Positions 1 to 8,199 of a stretch of 64,000 nt of DNA are shown here, one piece after another. The notes below the pieces were generated by a model that saw nothing but the letters and a program-made list of their open reading frames with translations, had not been told where the DNA came from and did not search any database. The translations under genes and the position numbers were made by a program. The stretch is from an uncultured Alphaproteobacteria bacterium (GTDB lineage Bacteria > Pseudomonadota > Alphaproteobacteria > Rhodobacterales > Rhodobacteraceae). How positions within the stretch are numbered: position 1 is the first letter of the stretch; each line of letters begins with the position of its first letter. The stretch spans positions 62,001-126,000 of the forward strand of contig CACMAH010000001.1 of NCBI GenBank assembly GCA_902611605.1, written 5' to 3'.

Positions 1-32
1 CTACAATAATAAGACATAAATACAGAATATTT

Positions 33-683
33 CTATTTAATTAATTCTTCAATACTATTTACCCATTTAATTAGCTTAACTTGTCGTTTAGATGTAATAG
101 AAGGCATTTCTTTAATCATTTCACTTAAATCTTGAAATTCATCAACATCTGTAAATATTTTTAACTTGTATGGTTTAGGTTTCATAGAGCGTACAAAAGT
201 TTGTAAAGTTTTGGCACAACTCCATTCAGTATTATCCCAAACTTCTTTTTTGATGTTAGATTTACTACCAACCAGATAAAATCCTCCATCAGTGGACGGG
301 CCTATGATTTGGTCATTTTTCTCAAGATACGTAAAGGCATTATTGATAAATTTTTTACTTAATTGAGGAATGTCTATTCCTATAAGAATTACTGATTCAT
401 AAATTTTAAGTAATTCTTGAAATATGAAATTTTGCTTCTCTGCAATATTTTTTCCTTCAGCGAAAAAGGTATTAAATTTTTTCCAATAATCATTGGATTC
501 ACCCTCTTTTTCAGCAGTGGCAATTTTAATATCGTAGTCAAGTTTTGATGTTAAATCCTCCACACAATTTTTACACATCTCATAAAATATGTGTGTATTT
601 TTAATTCCTATTTTTGAAGATAATCTAGTTTTTACATCTGAAAGAAACGGTGTTTTTGCTAAGATAACTAAACATTTTTTCAT
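33..683 (-). CDS. DUF2064 / TIGR04282-type glycosyltransferase
   Basis: This 216-residue protein matches the DUF2064 (TIGR04282) nucleotidyl/glycosyltransferase-like family. Visible signatures are the N-terminal VILAKTPFLSDVKTRL, which resembles the nucleotide-binding start of GT-A folds, a GIDIPQL segment near residue 103 and the DGGFYLVG motif near residue 132. It starts one base after the stop of the upstream GT2 gene, so the two are almost certainly co-transcribed. In other bacteria the same two families occur side by side and are named after arsenosugar biosynthesis, but that substrate is not shown here. The ATG follows a plausible purine-rich stretch. No signal peptide or membrane segment is seen, so it is probably cytosolic. 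Confidence 0.8.
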   Translation of the reverse strand: MKKCLVILAKTPFLSDVKTRLSSKIGIKNTHIFYEMCKNCVEDLTSKLDYDIKIATAEKEGESNDYWKKFNTFFAEGKNIAEKQNFIFQELLKIYESVILIGIDIPQLSKKFINNAFTYLEKNDQIIGPSTDGGFYLVGSKSNIKKEVWDNTEWSCAKTLQTFVRSMKPKPYKLKIFTDVDEFQDLSEMIKEMPSITSKRQVKLIKWVNSIEELIK

Positions 684-684
684 T

Positions 685-1290
685 TTATTGATTTCTTTTA
701 AAATAAAAATTAAATAGTATCAAAAGTAATCTCCATTGATGCTGTAAAGTTGTAATTAACCAACCATTATTTAAATATTTTCTTGAGCTAGTTATTATGT
801 AATTTTGATTATTAAGAATAGATATTCCCATTTGCTTAAGTTTAAGAACAAAGTATAAGTCTTCACCATAATTTACATTTTCTGGGAATCCCCCTGTTTT
901 CATAAAAAGTTTTCTTGATATACAAAACCCTTGGTCTCCATAAGGCAGAGAAAACAAAAAACTCCTTAAATTTGCTCCAATAGAATTTAGTCTAAGAATT
1001 TTCCCTTGATCAAATTTTAGAGAAAAATAATACATCCCCTCAACATTACGGACTTTTATGTAGTTTATTAAATTTTCAATAGTGTCATCTTCAATTTTCG
1101 AATCTGCATGTAAAAATAGAATATAATCGCTGGTTGTTTTTCTTGCACCTTCGTTTAAACTTATAGCTCTAGTTTTTTTTGAAATAATAATTGGGATGTG
1201 ACCTAAAGCTTCAAGATGGTTTGCTAAATTTGAAGCATCATCTTGACTAAATTTTGGAATTACAATTTGTAAAAAATCAGAAACTGGCAT
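685..1290 (-). CDS. GT2-family glycosyltransferase (TIGR04283-like)
   Basis: This 201-residue GT-A glycosyltransferase pairs with the adjacent DUF2064 gene. The N-terminus (VIPKFSQDDASNLANHLEAL) resembles the GT2 start. The donor-binding acidic motif is FLHADSK near residue 59, and the LPYGDQGFCISR segment near residue 116 is typical of the TIGR04283 subfamily. A C-terminal hydrophobic stretch (LLLILFNFYF) may touch the membrane. Length is slightly below the usual ~220 residues. Pairing of this family with TIGR04282 is established; the actual sugar acceptor is unknown. Confidence 0.8.
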   Translation of the reverse strand: MPVSDFLQIVIPKFSQDDASNLANHLEALGHIPIIISKKTRAISLNEGARKTTSDYILFLHADSKIEDDTIENLINYIKVRNVEGMYYFSLKFDQGKILRLNSIGANLRSFLFSLPYGDQGFCISRKLFMKTGGFPENVNYGEDLYFVLKLKQMGISILNNQNYIITSSRKYLNNGWLITTLQHQWRLLLILFNFYFKRNQ

Positions 1291-1354
1291 TTATGATTAT
1301 TAAAAAAATATTTCTAATTACAAAATTATTATTTTAAAATGTAAATAAAATAGA

Positions 1355-1429
1355 TGGAGCGGGCGATGAGATTCGAACTCACGACATTTACCTTGGCAAG
1401 GTAACGCTCTACCCCTGAGCTACGCCCGC
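1355..1429 (-). tRNA. tRNA-Gly (GCC anticodon)
   Basis: On the minus strand a full cloverleaf can be read. The acceptor stem is GCGGGCG/CGCCCGC. The D arm contains AGCTCAGGGGTAGAGC, the anticodon loop CTTGCCAAG gives GCC, and the T loop is TTCGAAT. The discriminator base is T and CCA is encoded. The length is 75 nt, and the gene stands alone between the GT2 gene and the Sel1-repeat gene. Confidence 0.97.
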
Positions 1430-1547
1430 TAACTTAAGTGTACATAACTTAAATTAAAATTAATGAAAAGCAAAAAATTCTAACCTTTTCCAATCAAATT
1501 ATAATGATAGGATTTAATATTACTTATTTGTAAAAGGAAATAAGGTT

Positions 1548-2918
1548 ATGATTCGTTTTAAAAATTTTATAGAATATTTAACTAAGGTGACAGTGATCAT
1601 CTTTTTGAGTAGCGAAATTTCATTAGCAGATTTTGATGATGGTATGGACGCTATAAATAAAGGAAATTATGAACAAGCTATAGAAGAATTAAAACCTCTG
1701 GCCGATCAAGGTGATGCCAGAGCACAATTTTGGTATGGAAACCTAATCTTTAATGGTTTGGGAACTCCAAAAAATATGAAACTGGGAATAGAATTTTATC
1801 GCCTTTCAGCAGAAAAAAATTTCCCACTAGCACTTCATGAATTAGGCCATATTTTCGATAATGGTCTTGGTGTTGAACAAGATATAGACGAGGCAATTAA
1901 CTGGTATGAGAAAGCTATTACTGAAGGAAGAGTAGTATATTCTTATCATAATTTAGGTGTGATTTATCAATATGGGAGTAAAAATATTGAGGTCAATGTG
2001 GATAAAGCCATAGAATTATATAAAGAGGCTGCAAATCAAAATTACCTTGGTTCTATTCAAAACCTTGGGATTATTTATCACGAAATAAAGGATTATGATA
2101 AAGCGCTCAAATGGCTAAATAAAGCAGCTGATCTAGGTGTGCCCCAAGCCAACTATGTTCTAATGAAAATGTATTTGAATGGTGATGGTGTTAAACAAGA
2201 TTTTGGAGAAGGAATACGACTGGCTAAGTTAGCTGCAGATTCTGGATATTATTTAGCTCAATATAATTTAGGACGTTTCTACCACTTTGGTTTAGTAGGT
2301 CTTGAAAAAGATTATAAGGCTGCACGTAAATGGTATAAATTGGCTGCAAATCAAGGATTTTCAAATTCACAAGTAAATTTAGGAATACTTTATGATGATG
2401 GACTTGGTGTTGAAGTAGATGATAAAGAAGCGATAAGATTTTTTAAACTTGCCTTCGATCAACAAAATGCTACAGCGGCTTATAGATTAGGACTGATGCA
2501 TGAATTTGGTGAAGGTACTCCTCAAAATTACGAATTGGCTAATGAGTATTATGATTATGCAATTCAGGATGATCATCCAGAAGCTTTGTACAGGATAGCA
2601 ATGCTTTGGAAAAAAATGGGAATAAATCAAGGAAAACCTCAAACACTTGCATTATATTTAGCAGCTCAATTAAAACAAATCGATGCTATGTTTGAACTTG
2701 GAATGATGTACTATAACGGAAATGAATTTCTAAAACCCAATCCAATTTATTCACTAATGTGGTTCATGTTAGCTTCTAATTATCATGAACAAGCTACCAA
2801 AAATAGAGATGTATTGATCGAAGAATTATCTGAAGATGATGTTGAGAAAGCATTGAAGTTGCAAGAAAGATGTTATGAAAGAGATTTTCAAAATTGTAGT
2901 GATCTTTTGAAAGGATAA
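1548..2918 (+). CDS. Sel1-repeat (TPR-like) exported protein
   Basis: The 456-residue protein begins with a signal-peptide-like segment: a basic start, then LTKVTVIIFLSSEISLA with likely cleavage near residue 27. About nine to ten Sel1-like repeats follow. They carry the recurrent patterns A..QLG.(I/L)Y..G.GV..D...A..WY..AA and W(Y/F)..AA. Sel1 repeats form alpha-alpha superhelices used for protein-protein contact, so a periplasmic scaffold role is likely; no catalytic motif is seen. An AAGGAAATAAGG stretch just upstream of the ATG gives a good ribosome binding site. The downstream oxidase-like gene begins within a few bases of the stop, which suggests a two-gene transcript. Confidence 0.85.
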   Translation: MIRFKNFIEYLTKVTVIIFLSSEISLADFDDGMDAINKGNYEQAIEELKPLADQGDARAQFWYGNLIFNGLGTPKNMKLGIEFYRLSAEKNFPLALHELGHIFDNGLGVEQDIDEAINWYEKAITEGRVVYSYHNLGVIYQYGSKNIEVNVDKAIELYKEAANQNYLGSIQNLGIIYHEIKDYDKALKWLNKAADLGVPQANYVLMKMYLNGDGVKQDFGEGIRLAKLAADSGYYLAQYNLGRFYHFGLVGLEKDYKAARKWYKLAANQGFSNSQVNLGILYDDGLGVEVDDKEAIRFFKLAFDQQNATAAYRLGLMHEFGEGTPQNYELANEYYDYAIQDDHPEALYRIAMLWKKMGINQGKPQTLALYLAAQLKQIDAMFELGMMYYNGNEFLKPNPIYSLMWFMLASNYHEQATKNRDVLIEELSEDDVEKALKLQERCYERDFQNCSDLLKG

Positions 2919-2923
2919 TTCTA

Positions 2924-4516
2924 ATTAAAGAAAAACTGAAATATTGGGGCTGGGGATTTGAACAAAATCAGCTTAGCCAAACTGAAATTAAAAATCTACT
3001 TAATTCATTAGGAAATTATAATATTAATGGCTCAGAGAAAAGAGCTATACCAACAATAGACAGCATTAATCTTTCTATTCCTAAAATCACTATTCCTAAA
3101 GATTTAGCTAATATAAGTACAATAAATAAATACGAAAGAATCCTTCATGCCTTTGGTCAATCACAACCTGATTCAATCAGAACTTTTCAAAGTGATTTCA
3201 AGCATGCCCCAGATGTAATTTCCTATCCACAAGATGAAAAGGATTTAGTCAAATTATTTGAATATTGTGATAAATCGAATGTAGCCCTTATTCCTTATGG
3301 AGCAGGTTCATCCGTAGTTGGAGGAGTTACTTGCGATGTTAACAATAAATTTAACGGAACTATAAGCGTCAATTTATCAAAATTTAATAAGATACTTGAG
3401 GTTGATGAAATAAGTCTTTCGGCCAGAATTCAAGGAGGGATAAAAGGACCAGACTTGGAGTCGGGTCTTAAAAAATACGGCCTAACCCTTAGACATTTTC
3501 CCCAAAGTTTTGAGCATTCTACCCTAGGAGGATGGATAGCAACACGGTCAGGAGGTCATTTTGCAACTCTATACACTCATATTGATGATTTAGTAGAGAA
3601 TATTTCAATGGTGTCTCCGAATGGAAAGATGAATTCTTTACGTGTACCTGGGTCAGGAGCAGGACCAAGTCCTGATCGTTTTATGCTAGGATCAGAAGGA
3701 TCGATGGGTATAATAACAGATGCTTGGGTTAAACTTCAAAAAAAACCAAAATTCAAAGCTACTGCTGGATATCTTTATTCTGATTTTTTATCAGCAGCTC
3801 AAGCTGTTAAATCAATTTCTCAAGCAGGCCTTTATCCAGCTAATGTAAGAATAGTCGATCATGTAGAACTAAAAATTAATAGTGCTAGTAAAGGATCTAA
3901 TACTCTAATGATTGTTTCATTTGAAAACGCGGATCACAATATAGATCCATGGATTTCTAGAGCAGAAGAGTGTTGCTTAGATCATGGTGGAATCATTGAT
4001 GTTGACTGGAGAAATAATCCCCTTTCAAATCAGCAGGGAACAGTAGGAGCTTGGAGAGAAGCCTTTATAAAAATGCCTTATAACAGGGAACAATTAACAC
4101 CAAGAAATATTATATCTGATACTTTTGAGACCTCAATTACATGGGAAAAATTTGATAATTTTTACCATAATGTAAAAATTTCTACTGAGTTAGCTATAAA
4201 AGAAATTACTGGAAAATCTGGTGCGGTCTCATGCAGGTTTAGTCACTCTTATCCAAATGGCCCAGCTCCTTATTTCGCATTTCATGCTAACAGTACTGAA
4301 GAAACTATGCTGGAAGATTGGGTGCAAATAAAAAGATATGCTTCAGATGCTGTACATAAATATGGTGGAACCATTACACATCACCATGCTATAGGGAGAG
4401 ACCATTCACATTGGTATAAGAAGCAAAGACCAGATGATTTTGGAAAAATACTTTATAATGCTAAAGAATATCTAGATCCTAAATTCATAATGAATCCTGG
4501 TGTCATAGTCGATTAA
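2924..4516 (+). CDS. FAD-linked oxidase, alkylglycerone-phosphate-synthase-like; apparent ATT start
   Basis: An open frame runs from the stop of the Sel1 gene to 4516. The protein would be about 530 residues, the normal size for bacterial AGPS-like flavoproteins. Visible landmarks are KLKYWGWGFE at the N-terminus, the FAD-binding PYGAGSSVVGGV (about residue 128), FEHSTLGGWIATRSGGH, the GSEGSMGIITD segment, and the C-terminal ITHHHAIGRDHSHW histidine cluster typical of AGPS relatives. No ATG, GTG or TTG lies before codon 178, where an internal TTG would remove half of the FAD domain. The best start is ATT at 2924, placed 9 bases after an AAAGGA ribosome-binding sequence. Alternatives are a mutated start or a sequence error. 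Known AGPS makes ether lipids; the substrate here is not determined. Confidence 0.75.
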   Translation: MKEKLKYWGWGFEQNQLSQTEIKNLLNSLGNYNINGSEKRAIPTIDSINLSIPKITIPKDLANISTINKYERILHAFGQSQPDSIRTFQSDFKHAPDVISYPQDEKDLVKLFEYCDKSNVALIPYGAGSSVVGGVTCDVNNKFNGTISVNLSKFNKILEVDEISLSARIQGGIKGPDLESGLKKYGLTLRHFPQSFEHSTLGGWIATRSGGHFATLYTHIDDLVENISMVSPNGKMNSLRVPGSGAGPSPDRFMLGSEGSMGIITDAWVKLQKKPKFKATAGYLYSDFLSAAQAVKSISQAGLYPANVRIVDHVELKINSASKGSNTLMIVSFENADHNIDPWISRAEECCLDHGGIIDVDWRNNPLSNQQGTVGAWREAFIKMPYNREQLTPRNIISDTFETSITWEKFDNFYHNVKISTELAIKEITGKSGAVSCRFSHSYPNGPAPYFAFHANSTEETMLEDWVQIKRYASDAVHKYGGTITHHHAIGRDHSHWYKKQRPDDFGKILYNAKEYLDPKFIMNPGVIVD

Positions 4517-4549
4517 TTAACTTTGAACTTTTTAAATTAGGTAAAGTAT

Positions 4550-5278
4550 TCAGTTATTAATATTTAATCTATTCAATTTTATTTTTGTTTGCTTTACTCT
4601 TATTGCTAAATCTTGCTGGATTTTTTCTTGCCAATTTGGTTTTTGCCTAAAAGCATTACTACAATCTCTAGAGCAAAATTCTTTATTGTCTCTGGTGATT
4701 TCAAAATACTGTATACAATTTTTTCTCATTCCAAAAAACTTAAAGTACTTACATATTTTTTTTATTTTTTTTGATTTTTGATTAAGACCCCAAGCTAAAT
4801 AAATTGCATTAAAGAGAGTTTTTGGTTTAAAAGCAGGATGTAACTCTCCAGTATCATCATAGTGCCATTCTATTTCCTGATATTTTTTACTGAATAAATC
4901 AGAACCAAAATCATAGGGCGGATACTCCATATTTTGTTTAGCGAATTCTGAATCTTCTAATAATTGAAAGAGTTTTTTTATAGTTTTATAATTCTCACCC
5001 AACTTTATAAAAGGGCCCCATTTATTATAAAAACTAATAAGTAATTCGTTAAATTCGTCTCTCCTCAAGAATTTTGATAAATGTATAAAATCATCTAAGG
5101 CCTCTACAGTAAAAGGTTTACTGCGAGGTTTTTGTTTTTTGATTTTTTGAATCATACTATAGTTATTGTTGAAATATGAAGGGGATTTTACTGGACTAAT
5201 CAAGGAAGTCTGAAGTAAGTAACCACCTTCTACTACTTCACAATCAAAATTGATTGATATTTTAGAATAAAAATTCAT
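4550..5278 (-). CDS. Uncharacterised protein with C-terminal Cys motif
   Basis: I do not recognise this family with certainty. The start chosen is the internal ATG giving MNFYSKISINFDCE (242 residues). The open frame continues upstream to 5344 through a low-complexity AT-rich stretch that looks like leader rather than protein. Near the C-terminus is NCIQYFEITRDNKEFCSRDCSNAFRQ-like spacing: one Cys, then CSRDC about 18 residues later. This resembles the zinc-binding CGNR-type ending of some small regulators. The protein is otherwise basic and soluble. It is the last gene of the osmolyte operon, 20 bases (or about 86 with this start) after the GcvT-like gene, so a regulatory or accessory role in that pathway is an inference. 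Confidence 0.6.
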   Translation of the reverse strand: MNFYSKISINFDCEVVEGGYLLQTSLISPVKSPSYFNNNYSMIQKIKKQKPRSKPFTVEALDDFIHLSKFLRRDEFNELLISFYNKWGPFIKLGENYKTIKKLFQLLEDSEFAKQNMEYPPYDFGSDLFSKKYQEIEWHYDDTGELHPAFKPKTLFNAIYLAWGLNQKSKKIKKICKYFKFFGMRKNCIQYFEITRDNKEFCSRDCSNAFRQKPNWQEKIQQDLAIRVKQTKIKLNRLNINN

Positions 5279-5364
5279 TGCATTTATGTACTTTATATAT
5301 ACTTTATTTTTTAAATAATATATAAAGTATATGAAATAATTCAATTAATTTATTTTAAATTATA

Positions 5365-6522
5365 TTAAATTAAAATTTCTCTAGGTAAATTTTTGCTTAC
5401 ATCAAAAAAGGGTAGGTCTTTAATTTCACATTCATAAAAATTGTTATCTTCGTTTTTTACAAAAAATTTCTTACCTTCCCATTCTATTTTTTTTGAAAAT
5501 TTTACATAACCTATACCAGATTTGAATTGTGGAGAATATGCACCTGTTGTAACAATACCCACAGATCTTTTTTGAGCGTCATGCATGATAAATCCACCTT
5601 TTGGAATAATAGCAGTAGATATAAATCCAAATAGTAGTTTATGCTTTGGTAAATTTACTAATTTATCTTTTCCAATAAAAAATTTTTTCTTTAGATCAAT
5701 AAAATTACCTAATCCAACCTCATATGGATTGTCATATATACTAAAATCACTGCCACAATCTAAGATACCTGCTTCAATTCTCCTTATATTCATGGCTTGC
5801 ATACTTGAAATCTTTAAACCATATTTTTTACCAACTTCTAAAATGTCACTCCATAATTTTTCAAAATTTGTTTTTTTACAAAAAGTATAAATCTCATAAC
5901 CCAATTCACCAGTCCAACCAGTTCTAGAAATATAAACGAGTTGTGAATTAATCTTAAAAAATCCCGCACTAAAATAACTAAATTTTGAATCTATTTCACT
6001 CTCTGTTAGCTGGTTCAATATCTTATAGGAATTGGGTCCCTGAATTTGTAGAACTCTTGAATTAGGCTCATTAATTTTAATTTGATAATTTTGTTTATGA
6101 GCTAAAAGCCAAGTATGCATATCACCATCAGGCTGTACAAACCAAAAACACTCTTCTGATAACCTTAGTAAAATACCATCCATAAAAGTATTTCCCTCAT
6201 GGGTTAAAGCAGTTACATACATACCTCTACTGATTCTAAGTTTTGATATTTGTCTTGGAAATATTTTATCCAGAAAAGGAATTACTTCTGGACCTGTAAT
6301 TTCTAATGGACGTTCAGGTGTATCACAAATAATGGCGGATTTTCTTAATGCCCAGTAAGTTTGATTTATATCTTCACCATTATAATGAGCATAAAGTCTA
6401 CCACCACAATTTCTAAGAATAGTTTTTTTATTACAATAAAAAGGGTGAAAGGGTGAAAGTCCAGAATTACCACTAAAGACTTTAAAAACTTTTTTTTGAT
6501 CAATTTTAAATTTTAATTCCAT
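5365..6522 (-). CDS. GcvT/DmdA-like THF-dependent methyltransferase, copy 2
   Basis: The 385-residue protein belongs to the GcvT superfamily, which moves one-carbon groups from amines or sulfonium compounds onto tetrahydrofolate. Visible features are LEITGPEVIPFLDKIF, the glycine-rich YVTALTHEGNTFMDG segment, RVLQIQGPNSY, the strongly conserved SRTGWTGELGYEIY (about residue 193), RRIEAGILD, and the GIGYV C-terminal barrel motif. It is clearly paralogous to the copy at 6970-8169 but much diverged. It lacks the canonical DmdA N-terminal motif, so DMSP demethylase identity is not claimed. Its position in an osmolyte-uptake operon suggests it demethylates the imported compound or an intermediate. 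Confidence 0.82.
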   Translation of the reverse strand: MELKFKIDQKKVFKVFSGNSGLSPFHPFYCNKKTILRNCGGRLYAHYNGEDINQTYWALRKSAIICDTPERPLEITGPEVIPFLDKIFPRQISKLRISRGMYVTALTHEGNTFMDGILLRLSEECFWFVQPDGDMHTWLLAHKQNYQIKINEPNSRVLQIQGPNSYKILNQLTESEIDSKFSYFSAGFFKINSQLVYISRTGWTGELGYEIYTFCKKTNFEKLWSDILEVGKKYGLKISSMQAMNIRRIEAGILDCGSDFSIYDNPYEVGLGNFIDLKKKFFIGKDKLVNLPKHKLLFGFISTAIIPKGGFIMHDAQKRSVGIVTTGAYSPQFKSGIGYVKFSKKIEWEGKKFFVKNEDNNFYECEIKDLPFFDVSKNLPREILI

Positions 6523-6533
6523 TTAAGAATAAA

Positions 6534-6920
6534 TCAATTTGATAGTTCATAATAAGCACAAATCTTATTCCCATCAAAATCCCTTAAATATGAAAAATAG
6601 TCCTCATATCCAGGCCTGAAACCTGGAGCGCCTTCATCTTTAGCTCCATTTTCCAATCCTATCCTATGGAAATTATCTACAGACTGTTTATCCTGACACA
6701 AAAAAGCTAACATTGAACCATTACCAAAAGTAGCATTTTTCCCATTATAAGGTTTTGTAATATAAAAAGTAATTTTTTCATCATCACTGAAAATACTTGC
6801 ATAACCTACATAATCAGAAGTGGCTTCAATTTTTTTCATCCCGGCAAAAGGCAAAATTTTATCATATAATTTAAGTGATTGCTTTATGTCATTAGTACCA
6901 ACCATTACATATCCTATCAT
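6534..6920 (-). CDS. VOC-family (glyoxalase/bleomycin-resistance-like) protein
   Basis: A single vicinal-oxygen-chelate module of about 128 residues starting at MIGYVMVGTNDIKQSL; the upstream ATG five codons earlier is the alternative. The motifs are VGTNDIKQSLKLYDKIL at the start and YFSYLRDFDGNKICAYYE at the end, where the last acidic residue is a usual metal ligand. It is wedged between the two GcvT-like genes with short spacers (about 10 and 50 bases). VOC proteins are metal-dependent lyases, isomerases or dioxygenases, or simple ligand-binding proteins. The reaction here is unknown. Confidence 0.75.
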   Translation of the reverse strand: MIGYVMVGTNDIKQSLKLYDKILPFAGMKKIEATSDYVGYASIFSDDEKITFYITKPYNGKNATFGNGSMLAFLCQDKQSVDNFHRIGLENGAKDEGAPGFRPGYEDYFSYLRDFDGNKICAYYELSN

Positions 6921-6969
6921 TAACTCTTCCCTCACAAGAAAATAAAAATGTTACTGTTTGTTGTATAAA

Positions 6970-8169
6970 CTAGTAAGCATCATATTGAAAATCATTAGAA
7001 ATTTTTGGAATTGATTTATCAATTCCCTTGATTATTTTTTTCTCTTTATCAAAAAATGGTAAATCTACAATTTCTGCAGAATGAAATTCTCCATTAGGTA
7101 AAGAAAGTTTAAGTTTTTTACCAGGCCACTCTTTACCTTTTAAAAATCTTGCATAGCCAATTCCAAGACCTAAAGTTGGTGAAGGAACACCAGCAGTTAT
7201 ATAACCTACTTCCTCATTGCCATCCAAAATTTTACTTCCTGAAGATGGCGTAGCTGTTTTACAAGTAAGACCATGTAGAAGAACGTTTTTGTTCTTATTT
7301 AATAATGCTTTCTTTCCAACAAAATCTTCCTTTTCTAAATCAACAACAAAAGATAATCCGGCTTCAAAAGGGGACATATTAATATCCATATCAGTTGTGT
7401 TACCAAGAATTCCACCTTCTATTCTTCTAATAGTTAAAGCTCTGGTAGAAGAAAACTCCATACCATGATTTTTGCCTACAGACATCAAATGATCCCAAAG
7501 AGCCAAATGATCCGTTTTATAACCATCACAATAAATTTCGTAACCCAGCTCACCAGTAAAACCTGATCTAGAAACATAAAGCTCTTGCCCATTAAAATTA
7601 AAAAAACCAGAACTATAATATTTCATTGCTTCAGTTAATTGACCACCTGTTGCATCTTGCATGATATTTAGCGAAGCAGGTCCTTGTATCTGAATTACTC
7701 TAGATTTTGGATCGCTGATTTCAACATCAAAACCCTCACTATGGGCTAATAACCATGTTTCGAAAGGACCATCCGCTTGTACATACCAAAAATGATTTTC
7801 ACTAAATCTGAAAACAACACCATCCATAAAAATACCACCCTTGGGAGTACATGCTATTGCATAATAACCTCGTCCAATTTTCATATTTGATATTTTTCTG
7901 GTTAGAACCTTGTCAAGAAACTTAACAGCGTCAGGTCCCTTTATTTCAATCGGTTTCTCGGGAACATCAAAAATTAAAGCTTTTTGTCTGAGTGTCCAAT
8001 ACTTCTGAATGGGATCTTCACCCATATATACTGCTTGAAAACGATTTGCATAAACACCCCTAATCATTTTAGAAGTATCATGCCTTTCAATAAATGGAGA
8101 TTCTTCAAATCTTCTAGCACTTATTTCAACTGTATTTAATAAATCTTTTTCTTCTTGAAGGTTAATCAT
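6970..8169 (-). CDS. GcvT/DmdA-like THF-dependent methyltransferase, copy 1
   Basis: A 399-residue GcvT-superfamily protein. Motifs include PIEIKGPDAVKFLDKVLTRK, YYAIACTPKGGIFMDGVV, RVIQIQGPASLNIM, the signature SRSGFTGELGYEIYCDG, RRIEGGILGN, and a C-terminal GIGYARFLKGKEWPGKKL. The family uses tetrahydrofolate as methyl or methylene acceptor (glycine cleavage T protein, sarcosine/dimethylglycine enzymes, DMSP demethylase). Lack of a fused FAD oxidase domain makes it resemble DmdA or GcvT alone. It lies 30 bases after the BisC-like gene, consistent with joint expression. The exact methyl donor is undetermined. Confidence 0.85.
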   Translation of the reverse strand: MINLQEEKDLLNTVEISARRFEESPFIERHDTSKMIRGVYANRFQAVYMGEDPIQKYWTLRQKALIFDVPEKPIEIKGPDAVKFLDKVLTRKISNMKIGRGYYAIACTPKGGIFMDGVVFRFSENHFWYVQADGPFETWLLAHSEGFDVEISDPKSRVIQIQGPASLNIMQDATGGQLTEAMKYYSSGFFNFNGQELYVSRSGFTGELGYEIYCDGYKTDHLALWDHLMSVGKNHGMEFSSTRALTIRRIEGGILGNTTDMDINMSPFEAGLSFVVDLEKEDFVGKKALLNKNKNVLLHGLTCKTATPSSGSKILDGNEEVGYITAGVPSPTLGLGIGYARFLKGKEWPGKKLKLSLPNGEFHSAEIVDLPFFDKEKKIIKGIDKSIPKISNDFQYDAY

Positions 8170-8199
8170 AAATTTCCTTTTCTGCTTATATTTCTATAG

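Noticed and set aside
3455-4516. AGPS-like protein starting at the TTG at 3455
   Set aside because: This would delete the FAD-binding PYGAGSS region that is clearly encoded upstream in the same frame.
6970-8169. Bona fide DMSP demethylase DmdA
   Set aside because: The N-terminal and substrate-site patterns I associate with DmdA are not evident; only superfamily membership is supported.
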